This document shows, one piece after another, positions 1 to 5,813 of a DNA stretch of 5,813 nucleotides; position 1 is the first letter of the stretch, and the number at the start of each line of letters is the position of its first letter. The position numbers were made by a program, and so were the translations under genes. The stretch comes from Porticoccaceae bacterium. GTDB taxonomy: Bacteria; Pseudomonadota; Gammaproteobacteria; Pseudomonadales; Porticoccaceae. The notes under the pieces are model-generated. The model did no database searches. It was not told where the DNA came from and was given only the letters and a program-made list of their open reading frames with translations. Location: contig DNBN01000248.1 in assembly GCA_003491845.1 (NCBI GenBank), positions 1 to 5,813 on the forward strand. Reading direction: 5' to 3'.

Positions 1-17
1 GGCTGCGCTACGCCCCG
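1..17 (-). tRNA. tRNA-Pro, first 17 nt only (truncated by window edge)
   Basis: The minus-strand sequence from 17 to 1 is CGGGGCGTAGCGCAGCC. It reads as the 5' acceptor strand CGGGGCG, then T8 and A9, the D-stem 5' strand GCGC, and the start of the D-loop AGCC. The unusual first base C and the string GTAGCGCAGC are characteristic of bacterial tRNA-Pro. A tRNA-Pro gene also lies behind the ihfA-MerR pair in Pseudomonas, as I remember it. The anticodon is outside the window, so the isoacceptor cannot be stated. The identification rests on 17 nt plus context. Confidence 0.82.
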
Positions 18-31
18 ATTTCATCTTCGCA

Positions 32-59
32 ATGATACAGCTAAACAGGTTTTTTGCAA
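32..59 (-). promoter_or_regulatory. Putative sigma-70 promoter of the tRNA-Pro gene
   Basis: On the minus strand TTGCAA (59-54, four of six matches to TTGACA) is separated by 16 nt from TATCAT (37-32, five of six matches to TATAAT). A TGCG stretch follows, and the mature tRNA 5' end lies 14 nt beyond the -10 box. The spacing and position suit a stable-RNA promoter with a short 5' leader for RNase P. This is a visual match only, with no upstream activation element verified. Confidence 0.5.
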
Positions 60-70
60 CAATCCAAAGA

Positions 71-95
71 TCAGAATACTAACTCTAGCATCTGA
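71..95 (-). other. Hairpin directly after the MerR-type gene
   Basis: One base after the TGA stop (99-97), the minus strand can fold a 10-bp stem. TCAGATGCTA (95-86) pairs with TAGTATTCTGA (81-71) around the loop GAGT, with one bulged T and one G-T wobble. The following bases, TCTTTGGATTG, are only weakly T-rich. It may be a weak terminator or an mRNA-end stabiliser closing the operon before tRNA-Pro. It is not a textbook Rho-independent terminator. Confidence 0.4.
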
Positions 96-96
96 A

Positions 97-447
97 TCAG
101 AGCTGTTTTAAAACATCCTCGAGTTCTGAGATAGTTTGATCTAATAATTGTTTATAAGGGGTCTGCTCTTTTTTCCCTGGAGTGTCATCGAGTTTTTGAC
201 GAGCACCACCAATGGTAAAGCCCTGTTCATAGAGAAGGGACCGAATTTGCCGAATAAGAACCACATCTTGACGTTGATAATAACGCCGATTACCGCGTCG
301 CTTTACGGGACTCAAACTCGGAAATTCTTGCTCCCAGTAACGCAGCACATGAGGCTTAACTGCGCAAAGCTCGCTAACCTCGCCGATGGTAAAATAGCGT
401 TTACCTGGAATAGCAGGAAGTTGGTTGTTATTACTTGGCTCCAGCAT
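97..447 (-). CDS. MerR-family transcriptional regulator, 116 aa
   Basis: This is a small DNA-binding protein of unknown target. The N-terminal winged-helix domain (about 17-86) has the MerR layout: [20 protein letters not shown] (helix-turn-helix), [28 protein letters not shown] (wing) and [23 protein letters not shown] short polar stretch (87-97) and a short helix ending ELEDVLKQL, suited to dimerisation, follow. There is no C-terminal effector domain and no Cys cluster for metal or redox sensing, as the only Cys is residue 28 in the DNA-binding domain. From memory, nearly the same protein, beginning MLEPS, follows ihfA in Pseudomonas. The ATG at 447 lies within ihfA, 17 nt before its stop is completed. 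A GAGG sits only 3 nt upstream of the ATG, so translation is likely coupled to ihfA. A hairpin follows the stop directly. Confidence 0.93.
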   Translation of the reverse strand: MLEPSNNNQLPAIPGKRYFTIGEVSELCAVKPHVLRYWEQEFPSLSPVKRRGNRRYYQRQDVVLIRQIRSLLYEQGFTIGGARQKLDDTPGKKEQTPYKQLLDQTISELEDVLKQL

Positions 448-730
448 AGGCCTCTACTCGCGACTTTAGCTTTTGGCCTGGCTTAAACGTGACAACACGT
501 CGTGCTGAAATAGGAATTTCTTCACCAGTTTTAGGATTTCTACCTGGACGACTACTCTTATCTCGGAGCTCAAAATTACCAAAACCAGAAATTTTTACCT
601 GATCGTTATTTTCCAGCGCATGACTGATTTCACTGTAAAACATCTCAACAATTTCCTTAGCCTCTCTTTTGTTGAGACCAAGCTCATCAAATAGCATTTC
701 TGCTAAATCCGCTTTTGTTAACGCACCCAT
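431..730 (-). CDS. ihfA: Integration host factor alpha subunit, 99 aa
   Basis: IHF-alpha pairs with IHF-beta to bind DNA sequence-specifically and bend it sharply, serving recombination, replication initiation and sigma-54 promoters. The protein [20 protein letters not shown] has the same length as E. coli IhfA (99 aa) and aligns throughout: [13 protein letters not shown] (46-58), then the DNA-intercalating beta-arm [14 protein letters not shown] (61-74). The arm includes the key Pro66 and leads into [17 protein letters not shown]. These residues, especially [20 protein letters not shown], point to the alpha subunit rather than beta or HU. The ATG (730-728) has a modest TAGGG 7 nt upstream. 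The pheT-ihfA order is conserved in gammaproteobacteria. In E. coli ihfA also has a promoter in this area, but I could not find a convincing one here. The 3' end overlaps the MerR-type gene by 17 nt. Confidence 0.97.
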   Translation of the reverse strand: MGALTKADLAEMLFDELGLNKREAKEIVEMFYSEISHALENNDQVKISGFGNFELRDKSSRPGRNPKTGEEIPISARRVVTFKPGQKLKSRVEAYAGAK

Positions 731-770
731 TTAAAAACCCTATTCCAAATAATACTAATCACCACTATCC

Positions 771-3155
771 CTACCCTCTCAATTCAGCGCCGCAATGAGC
801 GCCAAGCTCAGCCACAATAGTGTCGATTGCTTTATTTATCTCATCGTCAGTAAGAGTGCGTGATTCGTGCTGAAAGGTCAACCCTAAAGCAACACTTTTC
901 CCTTTATTATCAATATCTTTGCCTTGATAAACGTCAAATAACTTTAAATCGACCAAAAGTGTACCCGCAACATCTCTCACAACATCCATCAAACGTTGTG
1001 CCTCAGTAGAACTTTCAACAAAAAACGCTAAATCACGCTTAACTTCAGGAAATTTGCTGACATCTTCATACTTTGGAAGCCTAACCTCAGTTAATTGGTT
1101 GAAATTTAAATGAAACAAAAATACCGAGGAAGGCAAACCTAAATGTTTTTGCAGCTTAGGATGAAGCTGCCCAATCCAGCCCATTTCAATACCATTGCGT
1201 AAGATAACGGCACTCTGCCCTGGATGCAGTGCAGGATTCTTTTTTACCTCAAAAACAAACTCAGCAGCCAACCCAGTCTGCTCAAATACTGCTTCTATGT
1301 CGCCTTTAATATCATAAAAATCAACAGCATCTTTTCCTGAAGCCCACCCTGCCGGCGCTCTTGAACCACAAATAAGACCACCCATGCAAAGGGCCTGAGT
1401 AAGACTTGAATCGGAACCAGCATCAGGAATGAAACATTGACCGATTTCAAAAATCCGAACACGGGCTTGTTGTCGATTTAAATTATGCACGGTCGTGGCC
1501 AGTAATCCTGACCATAGGTTTGTGCGCATAACCGCCATATCTGCAGAGATAGGATTTACCAAGGGTACCCCAACAACATCTGGGTCAACTATTTTTTGTA
1601 GATCAGGATCGATAAAACTATAGGTTATAACTTCCTGATAGCCCCGCGCTATAAGCTGGGATCTAAAGGCCTTAGGGCTCTGCATTACTTCAGTACTTGG
1701 TTTTAGCTCTACAGCCATAACTGGCGTGGATGTTGGTAGGTTATTGTAGCCGTAAATACGGGCTACCTCCTCGACCAAATCCTGCTCTATTGTTAGGTCA
1801 AAACGCCAACTAGGCACGCTCCAGATGCCCTCACCCGAACCTCGATTCAAAAGGACCAAGCCCAGACGAGTTAGCATCGCATCTACATCCTGTGCTGCAA
1901 TATCAACTCCTAGTTGCTGGGATAGGCGACTGTCTCTCAACCGAATAATAATCTGTGCGGGAAGATACTCAGAACGCTCTTGAACTTCACAGGGACCTGC
2001 TGAGCCACCACAAATATCCAACATAAGCGCAGTTGCACGCTCAATAGCTGCAACCTGTAAACCATGGTCAACGCCTCTTTCAAATCGATGTGATGAATCT
2101 GTATGCTTACCGTAATGACGTGCTTTCCCGGCTATTGTCAGGGGGTTAAACCAAGCGCTTTCTAGTAAAATATCCTGAGTATGCTGACCCACTGATGATT
2201 CAGCTCCTCCCATAATGCCAGCCAACGCTAAGACTTTAGAGTCATCGGCAATTACCAGGGTTTCATTATTTACCGTTACCGCAGAGTCATCGAGCAGCTG
2301 TAAGTGTTCATCACCCCCCATACGCACAGTAATTGAGCCGTCAATTTTTGACAAATCAAAGGCATGCATAGGCTGACCTAACTCAAGCAAGACATAATTT
2401 GTTATATCCACCGCAGGACCAAGACTTCTAATCCCACTGCGCCTCAACTTCTCTTGCATCCACTGAGGAGTTACTTGGGACAGATCTAAACCCTTAATCA
2501 CCCGCCCAACATAGCGCGCACAACCTTTTGGAGCTTTAATATTTACAGCTACCTTATCACCAATAGTCGCTGCGACAGGCGCACAGTCCTGCGATAACAC
2601 AGCTGTTTGATTGAGCACCCCTACTTCTCTGGTTAAGCCACGAAGACTCAAGCAATCGCCTCTATTAGGTGTCAAATCAACCTCAAAAATATTATCAGTT
2701 AGATTTAGGTAATCCACTAAATCGACACCTACACTAGCATCCAGAGGCAACTCCCAAAGACCGCTTGTGTCCTCGCCAAGAGCCAGTTCATCCTGAGCAC
2801 ATAGCATCCCAAACGATTCAATACCGCGCAGCTTGGCTTTTTTAATCTTGAAGTCACCCGGCAGAATGGCCCCCACCTGTGCAAAAGGCACCTTGATACC
2901 GACCCGCGCATTGGGGGCACCACAAACCACTTGCACGTGCTGCTGACCGTCCATCACTTGGCACACTCGAAGCTTATCAGCATCTGGATGTTGCTCAACA
3001 CTGATGATTTCACCGACAACAACACCTGAAAGGCGTGGTCCCGCAGCCTCAATACCATCAACTTCTAAGCCAGCCATAGTAAGCTGTGCAACTAACGCTT
3101 CGGCCGATAGCGAGAGATTAACTGATTCGCGCAACCAGGATTCACTAAATTTCAT
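771..3155 (-). CDS. pheT: Phenylalanyl-tRNA synthetase beta subunit, 794 aa
   Basis: The beta subunit of PheRS recognises tRNA-Phe and hydrolyses mischarged Tyr-tRNA-Phe. It begins MKFSESWLRESVN, as in E. coli MKFSELWLREWVN, and is 794 aa against 795. Domains in order start with the EMAP-like OB-fold tRNA-binding domain (about 40-150), with HPDADKLRVC and VVCGAPN. The B3/B4 editing domain (about 210-385) holds LLELGQPMHAFD, and its His264 aligns with the E. coli editing-site His265. The B5 domain (about 400-475) ends in EEVARIYGYNNLP. The inactive synthetase-like core (about 490-690) carries GYQEVITYSF and NPALHPGQSA. The C-terminal ferredoxin-fold anticodon-binding domain (about 700-793) contains KFPEVKRDLAF and LFDVYQGK. 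The ATG has a Shine-Dalgarno GGGGTGA (3165-3159), and pheS ends only 13 nt upstream, so the subunits are made from one mRNA. ihfA follows after 40 nt. There are no frame breaks. Confidence 0.98.
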   Translation of the reverse strand: MKFSESWLRESVNLSLSAEALVAQLTMAGLEVDGIEAAGPRLSGVVVGEIISVEQHPDADKLRVCQVMDGQQHVQVVCGAPNARVGIKVPFAQVGAILPGDFKIKKAKLRGIESFGMLCAQDELALGEDTSGLWELPLDASVGVDLVDYLNLTDNIFEVDLTPNRGDCLSLRGLTREVGVLNQTAVLSQDCAPVAATIGDKVAVNIKAPKGCARYVGRVIKGLDLSQVTPQWMQEKLRRSGIRSLGPAVDITNYVLLELGQPMHAFDLSKIDGSITVRMGGDEHLQLLDDSAVTVNNETLVIADDSKVLALAGIMGGAESSVGQHTQDILLESAWFNPLTIAGKARHYGKHTDSSHRFERGVDHGLQVAAIERATALMLDICGGSAGPCEVQERSEYLPAQIIIRLRDSRLSQQLGVDIAAQDVDAMLTRLGLVLLNRGSGEGIWSVPSWRFDLTIEQDLVEEVARIYGYNNLPTSTPVMAVELKPSTEVMQSPKAFRSQLIARGYQEVITYSFIDPDLQKIVDPDVVGVPLVNPISADMAVMRTNLWSGLLATTVHNLNRQQARVRIFEIGQCFIPDAGSDSSLTQALCMGGLICGSRAPAGWASGKDAVDFYDIKGDIEAVFEQTGLAAEFVFEVKKNPALHPGQSAVILRNGIEMGWIGQLHPKLQKHLGLPSSVFLFHLNFNQLTEVRLPKYEDVSKFPEVKRDLAFFVESSTEAQRLMDVVRDVAGTLLVDLKLFDVYQGKDIDNKGKSVALGLTFQHESRTLTDDEINKAIDTIVAELGAHCGAELRG

Positions 3156-3168
3156 TATTCACCCCAGC

Positions 3169-4188
<1,020 letters not shown>

Positions 4189-4225
4189 TCACTTTCGCCT
4201 TCTTGAAGATTCGTTTATTACTGAT

Positions 4226-4264
4226 AAAAAAATAGGGAAAGAGCTGGCGCCCATCCCCTATTTT
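4226..4264 (-). terminator. Intrinsic terminator/attenuator between rplT and pheS
   Basis: On the minus strand AAAATAGGG (4264-4256) pairs perfectly with CCCTATTTT (4237-4229). The stem extends inward by a G-T and an A-T pair to 11 bp around a 14-nt loop. The 3' arm runs into seven consecutive T (4232-4226). A stem followed by a T tract is the hallmark of a Rho-independent terminator. Because it sits 43 nt before the pheS start and the same-strand genes continue beyond it, it most likely acts as an attenuator that lets only part of the transcription into pheST. E. coli has an attenuator at the same place. Confidence 0.8.
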
Positions 4265-4302
4265 GTGTCGCATACCCCTGGGCTGAAAAACCAGAGGTAC
4301 AC
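4258..4302 (-). CDS. Possible pheST leader peptide, 14 codons, GTG start
   Basis: Starting 19 nt after the rplT stop, a GTG (4302-4300) opens a 14-codon frame ending at TAG (4260-4258). It reads (M)YLWFFSPGVCDTK, with Tyr, Trp and two consecutive Phe codons in its first six positions. E. coli has a leader peptide in the same place, PheM ([14 protein letters not shown]), also 14 aa, which controls pheST attenuation. The two Phe codons (4290-4285) fall at the start of the loop of a 9-bp hairpin. Doubts remain. There is no Shine-Dalgarno sequence, so initiation would have to depend on reinitiation after rplT. There are only two Phe codons. The stop codon lies inside the 5' arm of the terminator, unlike the classical arrangement. 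A chance short frame cannot be excluded. Confidence 0.4.
   Translation of the reverse strand: MYLWFFSPGVCDTK
4273..4299 (-). promoter_or_regulatory. 9-bp hairpin in the pheST leader, upstream of the terminator
   Basis: On the minus strand TACCTCTGG (4299-4291) pairs with CCAGGGGTA (4281-4273), giving nine pairs with one G-T wobble and a 9-nt loop. It lies within the possible leader peptide frame and occupies the position of the 1:2 pause hairpin of an attenuator. The loop begins with TTT TTC, the two Phe codons. The segment GCCCA (4283-4279), partly in its 3' arm, could instead pair with TGGGC (4253-4249) in the loop of the downstream terminator. That pairing is only 5 bp. Confidence 0.6.
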
Positions 4303-4321
4303 TTTGCTAGCGACAGATATG

Positions 4322-4678
4322 TTAGGCCAGGGCAGCTTTTGCTTGACTAACTACTGCACCAAAGGCTGCTTTATCATGTACAGCCAGATCAGCAAGTACA
4401 CGGCGATCTAATAAGATTCCTGCCTTGCTTAAACCATTAATTAATCTGCTGTATGACAAACCTTCAACACGTGACTGTGCATTAATTCGCGCAATCCATA
4501 GTCGACGAAAAGTACGCTTCTTGACGCGACGGTCGCGATAGGCGTATTGCCCTGCTTTGGTTACCGCCTGAGTGGCAACTCGATAAACTCGGCTGCGCGC
4601 CCCATAATAACCTTTTGCTTGCTTTAGAACTTTTTTGTGTCGGCGATTAGCCTCGACACCACGTTTTACTCTAGCCAT
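4322..4678 (-). CDS. rplT: 50S ribosomal protein L20, 118 aa
   Basis: L20 is an early-assembly protein that binds 23S rRNA, and in studied bacteria it is also the translational repressor of its own operon. The sequence starts [20 protein letters not shown] and carries [35 protein letters not shown] and ARINAQSR. It ends SQAKAALA, matching E. coli L20 (EKAKAALA) with exactly the same length of 118 aa. The basic N-terminal extension (about 1-60) is followed by the globular C-terminal domain, which in E. coli suffices for repression. A strong ribosome-binding site, TAGGAGA (4690-4684), precedes the ATG with about 6 nt spacing. Its TAA stop lies 139 nt before pheS, at the start of the pheS leader with its hairpins and terminator. 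Confidence 0.98.
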   Translation of the reverse strand: MARVKRGVEANRRHKKVLKQAKGYYGARSRVYRVATQAVTKAGQYAYRDRRVKKRTFRRLWIARINAQSRVEGLSYSRLINGLSKAGILLDRRVLADLAVHDKAAFGAVVSQAKAALA

Positions 4679-4709
4679 TTGATTCTCCTACCAAAATTAG
4701 TTATGTGAC

Positions 4710-4904
4710 TTATACATTGCGCAACATACGATCTACTCTAGGCTTATCTGCAGCATTCAAAATACTGGTGCCTCGAAGCTGTCTTTTCCGCTTTGTCGTC
4801 ATTTTGGTTAGAATATGGCTTTTGTGCTGGTGCTTATGCTTATAACCAGACGCCGTTTTTTTGAAGCGTTTTGCAGCTCCACTATGGGTCTTACCTTTTG
4901 GCAT
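4710..4904 (-). CDS. rpmI: 50S ribosomal protein L35, 64 aa
   Basis: L35 is a small, very basic protein of the large ribosomal subunit. The translation begins [20 protein letters not shown] and continues with the family signature [19 protein letters not shown]. This corresponds to E. coli [20 protein letters not shown] and RHILTKKATKRKRHLR. The length is 64 aa, against 65 in E. coli. The ATG (4904-4902) has a clear Shine-Dalgarno GGAGA (4915-4911) 6 nt upstream. It lies 88 nt after infC and 31 nt before rplT, the standard bacterial infC-rpmI-rplT order. In the enterobacterial model L20 represses rpmI translation, and rplT follows by coupling. Nothing in the gene is unusual. Confidence 0.98.
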   Translation of the reverse strand: MPKGKTHSGAAKRFKKTASGYKHKHQHKSHILTKMTTKRKRQLRGTSILNAADKPRVDRMLRNV

Positions 4905-4946
4905 TTCAGTTCTCCATTGTAGTGAGGTTAAATATCAAGAAGATAC

Positions 4947-4986
4947 GCCCGGACAGCCTGCCAAAAAAATTGGCTGAACGCGGGTC
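4947..4986 (-). promoter_or_regulatory. Structured infC-rpmI spacer, candidate L20 control region
   Basis: In the 88-nt gap between infC and rpmI, the minus strand can form an outer 4-bp stem (CCCG 4984-4981 with CGGG 4951-4948). Inside it lies a 5-bp stem, CAGCC (4976-4972) with GGCTG (4958-4954). An alternative hairpin, GCCAA (4974-4970) with TTGGC (4964-4960) around a loop of five T, excludes the inner stem because both use the same bases. In E. coli, L20 represses rpmI and rplT by binding RNA structures in this part of the transcript. The location fits such a role, but I see no specific match to the E. coli L20 site. That the structure binds L20 is inference. Confidence 0.4.
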
Positions 4987-4992
4987 GCCTAA

Positions 4993-5520
4993 TTACTTCT
5001 TCTTGCTTCGCGGAGCCAATACCATGATCATTTGTCGACCTTCCATCTTTGGGTATTGTTCCACTTGGGCGAGCTCGGTCAGATCTGCTTCTACACGCTT
5101 CATCATTTCCATACCAAGCTCTTGGTGCGCCATTTCACGCCCACGAAATCGCAGCGTAACTTTAGCTTTATCACCGTTTTCTAAAAACCGAACCAGATTA
5201 CGCAACTTAATATCATAGTCGCCCTGGTCTGTCCCCGGTCTAAATTTCATTTCTTTTACTTGCGTCTGCTTCTGTTTCTTTTTCTGCAACGCAACTTTCT
5301 TCTTTATGTCAAAAACATGTTTGCCATAATCCATTATCTTACATACTGGAGGCTCAGCATCTGGCGAAATCTCTACCAAATCCAAGGTTTCTTTCTGAGC
5401 AGCCTCCAAAGCAGCTGTGATGCTAACCACACCCACTTGACTACCATCTGAGGCTACTAACCGAACTTCCGGTGACGAAATATCATCATTTAACCGTGCC
5501 CGTTTGCTGTCTTTTTTAAT
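4993..5520 (-). CDS. infC: Translation initiation factor IF-3, ATT start codon, 175 aa
   Basis: IF3 binds the 30S subunit, prevents premature 50S joining and proofreads the start codon and initiator tRNA. The first ordinary start codon (GTG at 5436) would remove 28 conserved residues. The frame stays open upstream through [18 protein letters not shown], which aligns with the N-terminus of known IF3 proteins, back to an ATT at 5520-5518. GGAG (5532-5529) sits 8 nt before it. From ATT the protein is 175 aa, against 180 in E. coli. The N-domain (about 10-67) contains [22 protein letters not shown] Lys/Gln-rich linker follows (about 71-90), then the C-domain with [11 protein letters not shown] and RFRGREMAH (124-132). 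In E. coli the same AUU start lets IF3 repress its own mRNA, and this gene is probably regulated likewise. The stop is followed by an 88-nt structured spacer before rpmI. Confidence 0.96.
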   Translation of the reverse strand: MKKDSKRARLNDDISSPEVRLVASDGSQVGVVSITAALEAAQKETLDLVEISPDAEPPVCKIMDYGKHVFDIKKKVALQKKKQKQTQVKEMKFRPGTDQGDYDIKLRNLVRFLENGDKAKVTLRFRGREMAHQELGMEMMKRVEADLTELAQVEQYPKMEGRQMIMVLAPRSKKK

Positions 5521-5525
5521 AAACT

Positions 5526-5813
5526 TTACTCCGCCTGTTCAACGATGCGCCCGCGCTGTTCTTTTGCCTCTTTAAAAAGAGCAAGAACTTGGTCTAAACT
5601 GATGCTACCAAGGTCTTCTCCATCTCGAGTTCGAACGGCGACAGTGCGCGCTTCTTTCTCTTTATCACCAACAACAAGGATGTACGGAACCCGTTGCATA
5701 GAGTGACCGCGAATTTTAAAGCCGATCTTCTCGTTTCTCAAGTCCGAATTCACTCTAAATCCTTTATTTTGCATGGATTGAGTGACTAAATTGGCATATT
5801 CGGCCTGAGAATC
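5526..5813 (-). CDS. thrS: Threonyl-tRNA synthetase, C-terminal 95 residues (gene truncated by window edge)
   Basis: This is the 3' end of the gene for the class II synthetase that charges tRNA-Thr in the cytoplasm. The frame is open from the right edge, beginning [10 protein letters not shown], and ends at TAA (5528-5526), so the Met at 5774 is internal and not a start. The visible part is the C-terminal anticodon-binding domain. The signatures [24 protein letters not shown] and [13 protein letters not shown] closely match the end of E. coli ThrS, which reads [27 protein letters not shown] and VAVRTRRGKDLGS. The catalytic core and the N-terminal editing domains lie outside the window. The last codons (GCG GAG) double as the Shine-Dalgarno sequence of infC, which starts 5 nt after the stop. 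The two genes are therefore probably co-transcribed and translationally linked. The identification is secure; only the upstream extent is unknown. Confidence 0.97.
   Translation of the reverse strand, partial: DSQAEYANLVTQSMQNKGFRVNSDLRNEKIGFKIRGHSMQRVPYILVVGDKEKEARTVAVRTRDGEDLGSISLDQVLALFKEAKEQRGRIVEQAE
5529..5532 (-). promoter_or_regulatory. Shine-Dalgarno site that fixes the infC ATT start
   Basis: On the minus strand GGAG spans 5532-5529, inside the last two sense codons of thrS (GCG GAG). It is 8 nt from the ATT at 5520-5518, which is good spacing. No comparable site precedes the GTG at 5436. The site therefore supports the non-AUG start and couples infC translation to the end of thrS. 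Confidence 0.8.

Noticed and set aside
148..486. Plus-strand open frame of 112 codons opposite the MerR-type and ihfA genes
   Set aside because: It is antisense to two secure genes, has no recognisable domain and no ribosome-binding site that I can see, and resembles random translation of the complementary strand.
749..782. Possible ihfA promoter: TTGAGA (782-777) and TATTAT (754-749) on the minus strand
   Set aside because: Both boxes match the consensus at five of six positions, but the 22-nt spacer is too long for a sigma-70 promoter and no other -35 fits.
2729..2923. Second minus-strand frame of 64 codons inside pheT
   Set aside because: It is an out-of-frame translation of the pheT tRNA-binding domain with no independent start signal or similarity.
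4871..5218. Plus-strand open frame of 115 codons opposite infC and rpmI
   Set aside because: It lies antisense to conserved infC and rpmI coding sequence and its translation shows no family signature. It is a reading-frame shadow.
4993..5436. GTG at 5436 as the infC start
   Set aside because: It would drop 28 residues that match the IF3 N-terminus. The in-frame ATT at 5520 has a proper Shine-Dalgarno and the known infC start type.

Overview
The window is a chromosomal segment of a gammaproteobacterium. All convincing genes lie on the minus strand, so the biological reading order runs from the right edge to the left edge. The order is thrS (3' end only), infC, rpmI, rplT, pheS, pheT, ihfA, a small MerR-family regulator gene, and the first 17 nt of a tRNA-Pro gene. 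This is the classical translation-factor/PheRS/IHF cluster. The protein sequences, the MerR gene after ihfA and the tRNA-Pro behind it resemble the arrangement I remember from Pseudomonas and its relatives. Base composition is moderate (mid-40s % GC by eye). That is lower than in most Pseudomonas and would suit a marine member of the Pseudomonadales/Cellvibrio-type lineages. The placement is inference from remembered sequences, not from a search.

Right part (5813-4322): the end of threonyl-tRNA synthetase is followed after 5 nt by infC. infC begins at an ATT codon (5520-5518) with its Shine-Dalgarno sequence inside the last codons of thrS. An 88-nt spacer that can fold into alternative hairpins leads to rpmI (L35), and 31 nt later comes rplT (L20). 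In known relatives IF3 represses its own translation through the AUU start, and L20 represses rpmI-rplT.

Middle (4321-771): a 139-nt leader separates rplT from pheS. It holds a possible 14-codon, aromatic-rich leader peptide, a 9-bp hairpin with two Phe codons at the start of its loop, and a strong intrinsic terminator (11-bp stem and seven T). pheS and pheT follow, encoding the alpha and beta subunits of phenylalanyl-tRNA synthetase with a 13-nt gap. The layout matches the E. coli pheM-pheST attenuator in broad outline, but the position of the leader stop codon does not fit the classical mechanism.

Left part (773-1): ihfA follows pheT after 40 nt, and the MerR-type gene overlaps the end of ihfA by 17 nt. 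A short hairpin follows the MerR gene. A promoter-like sequence then precedes the tRNA-Pro gene, which runs off the window.

Nearly everything here is conserved housekeeping sequence. I found no mobile element, CRISPR array, prophage, defence system or evidence of an undescribed protein system. The points most worth a second look are regulatory: the pheST leader, the infC start and the infC-rpmI spacer.
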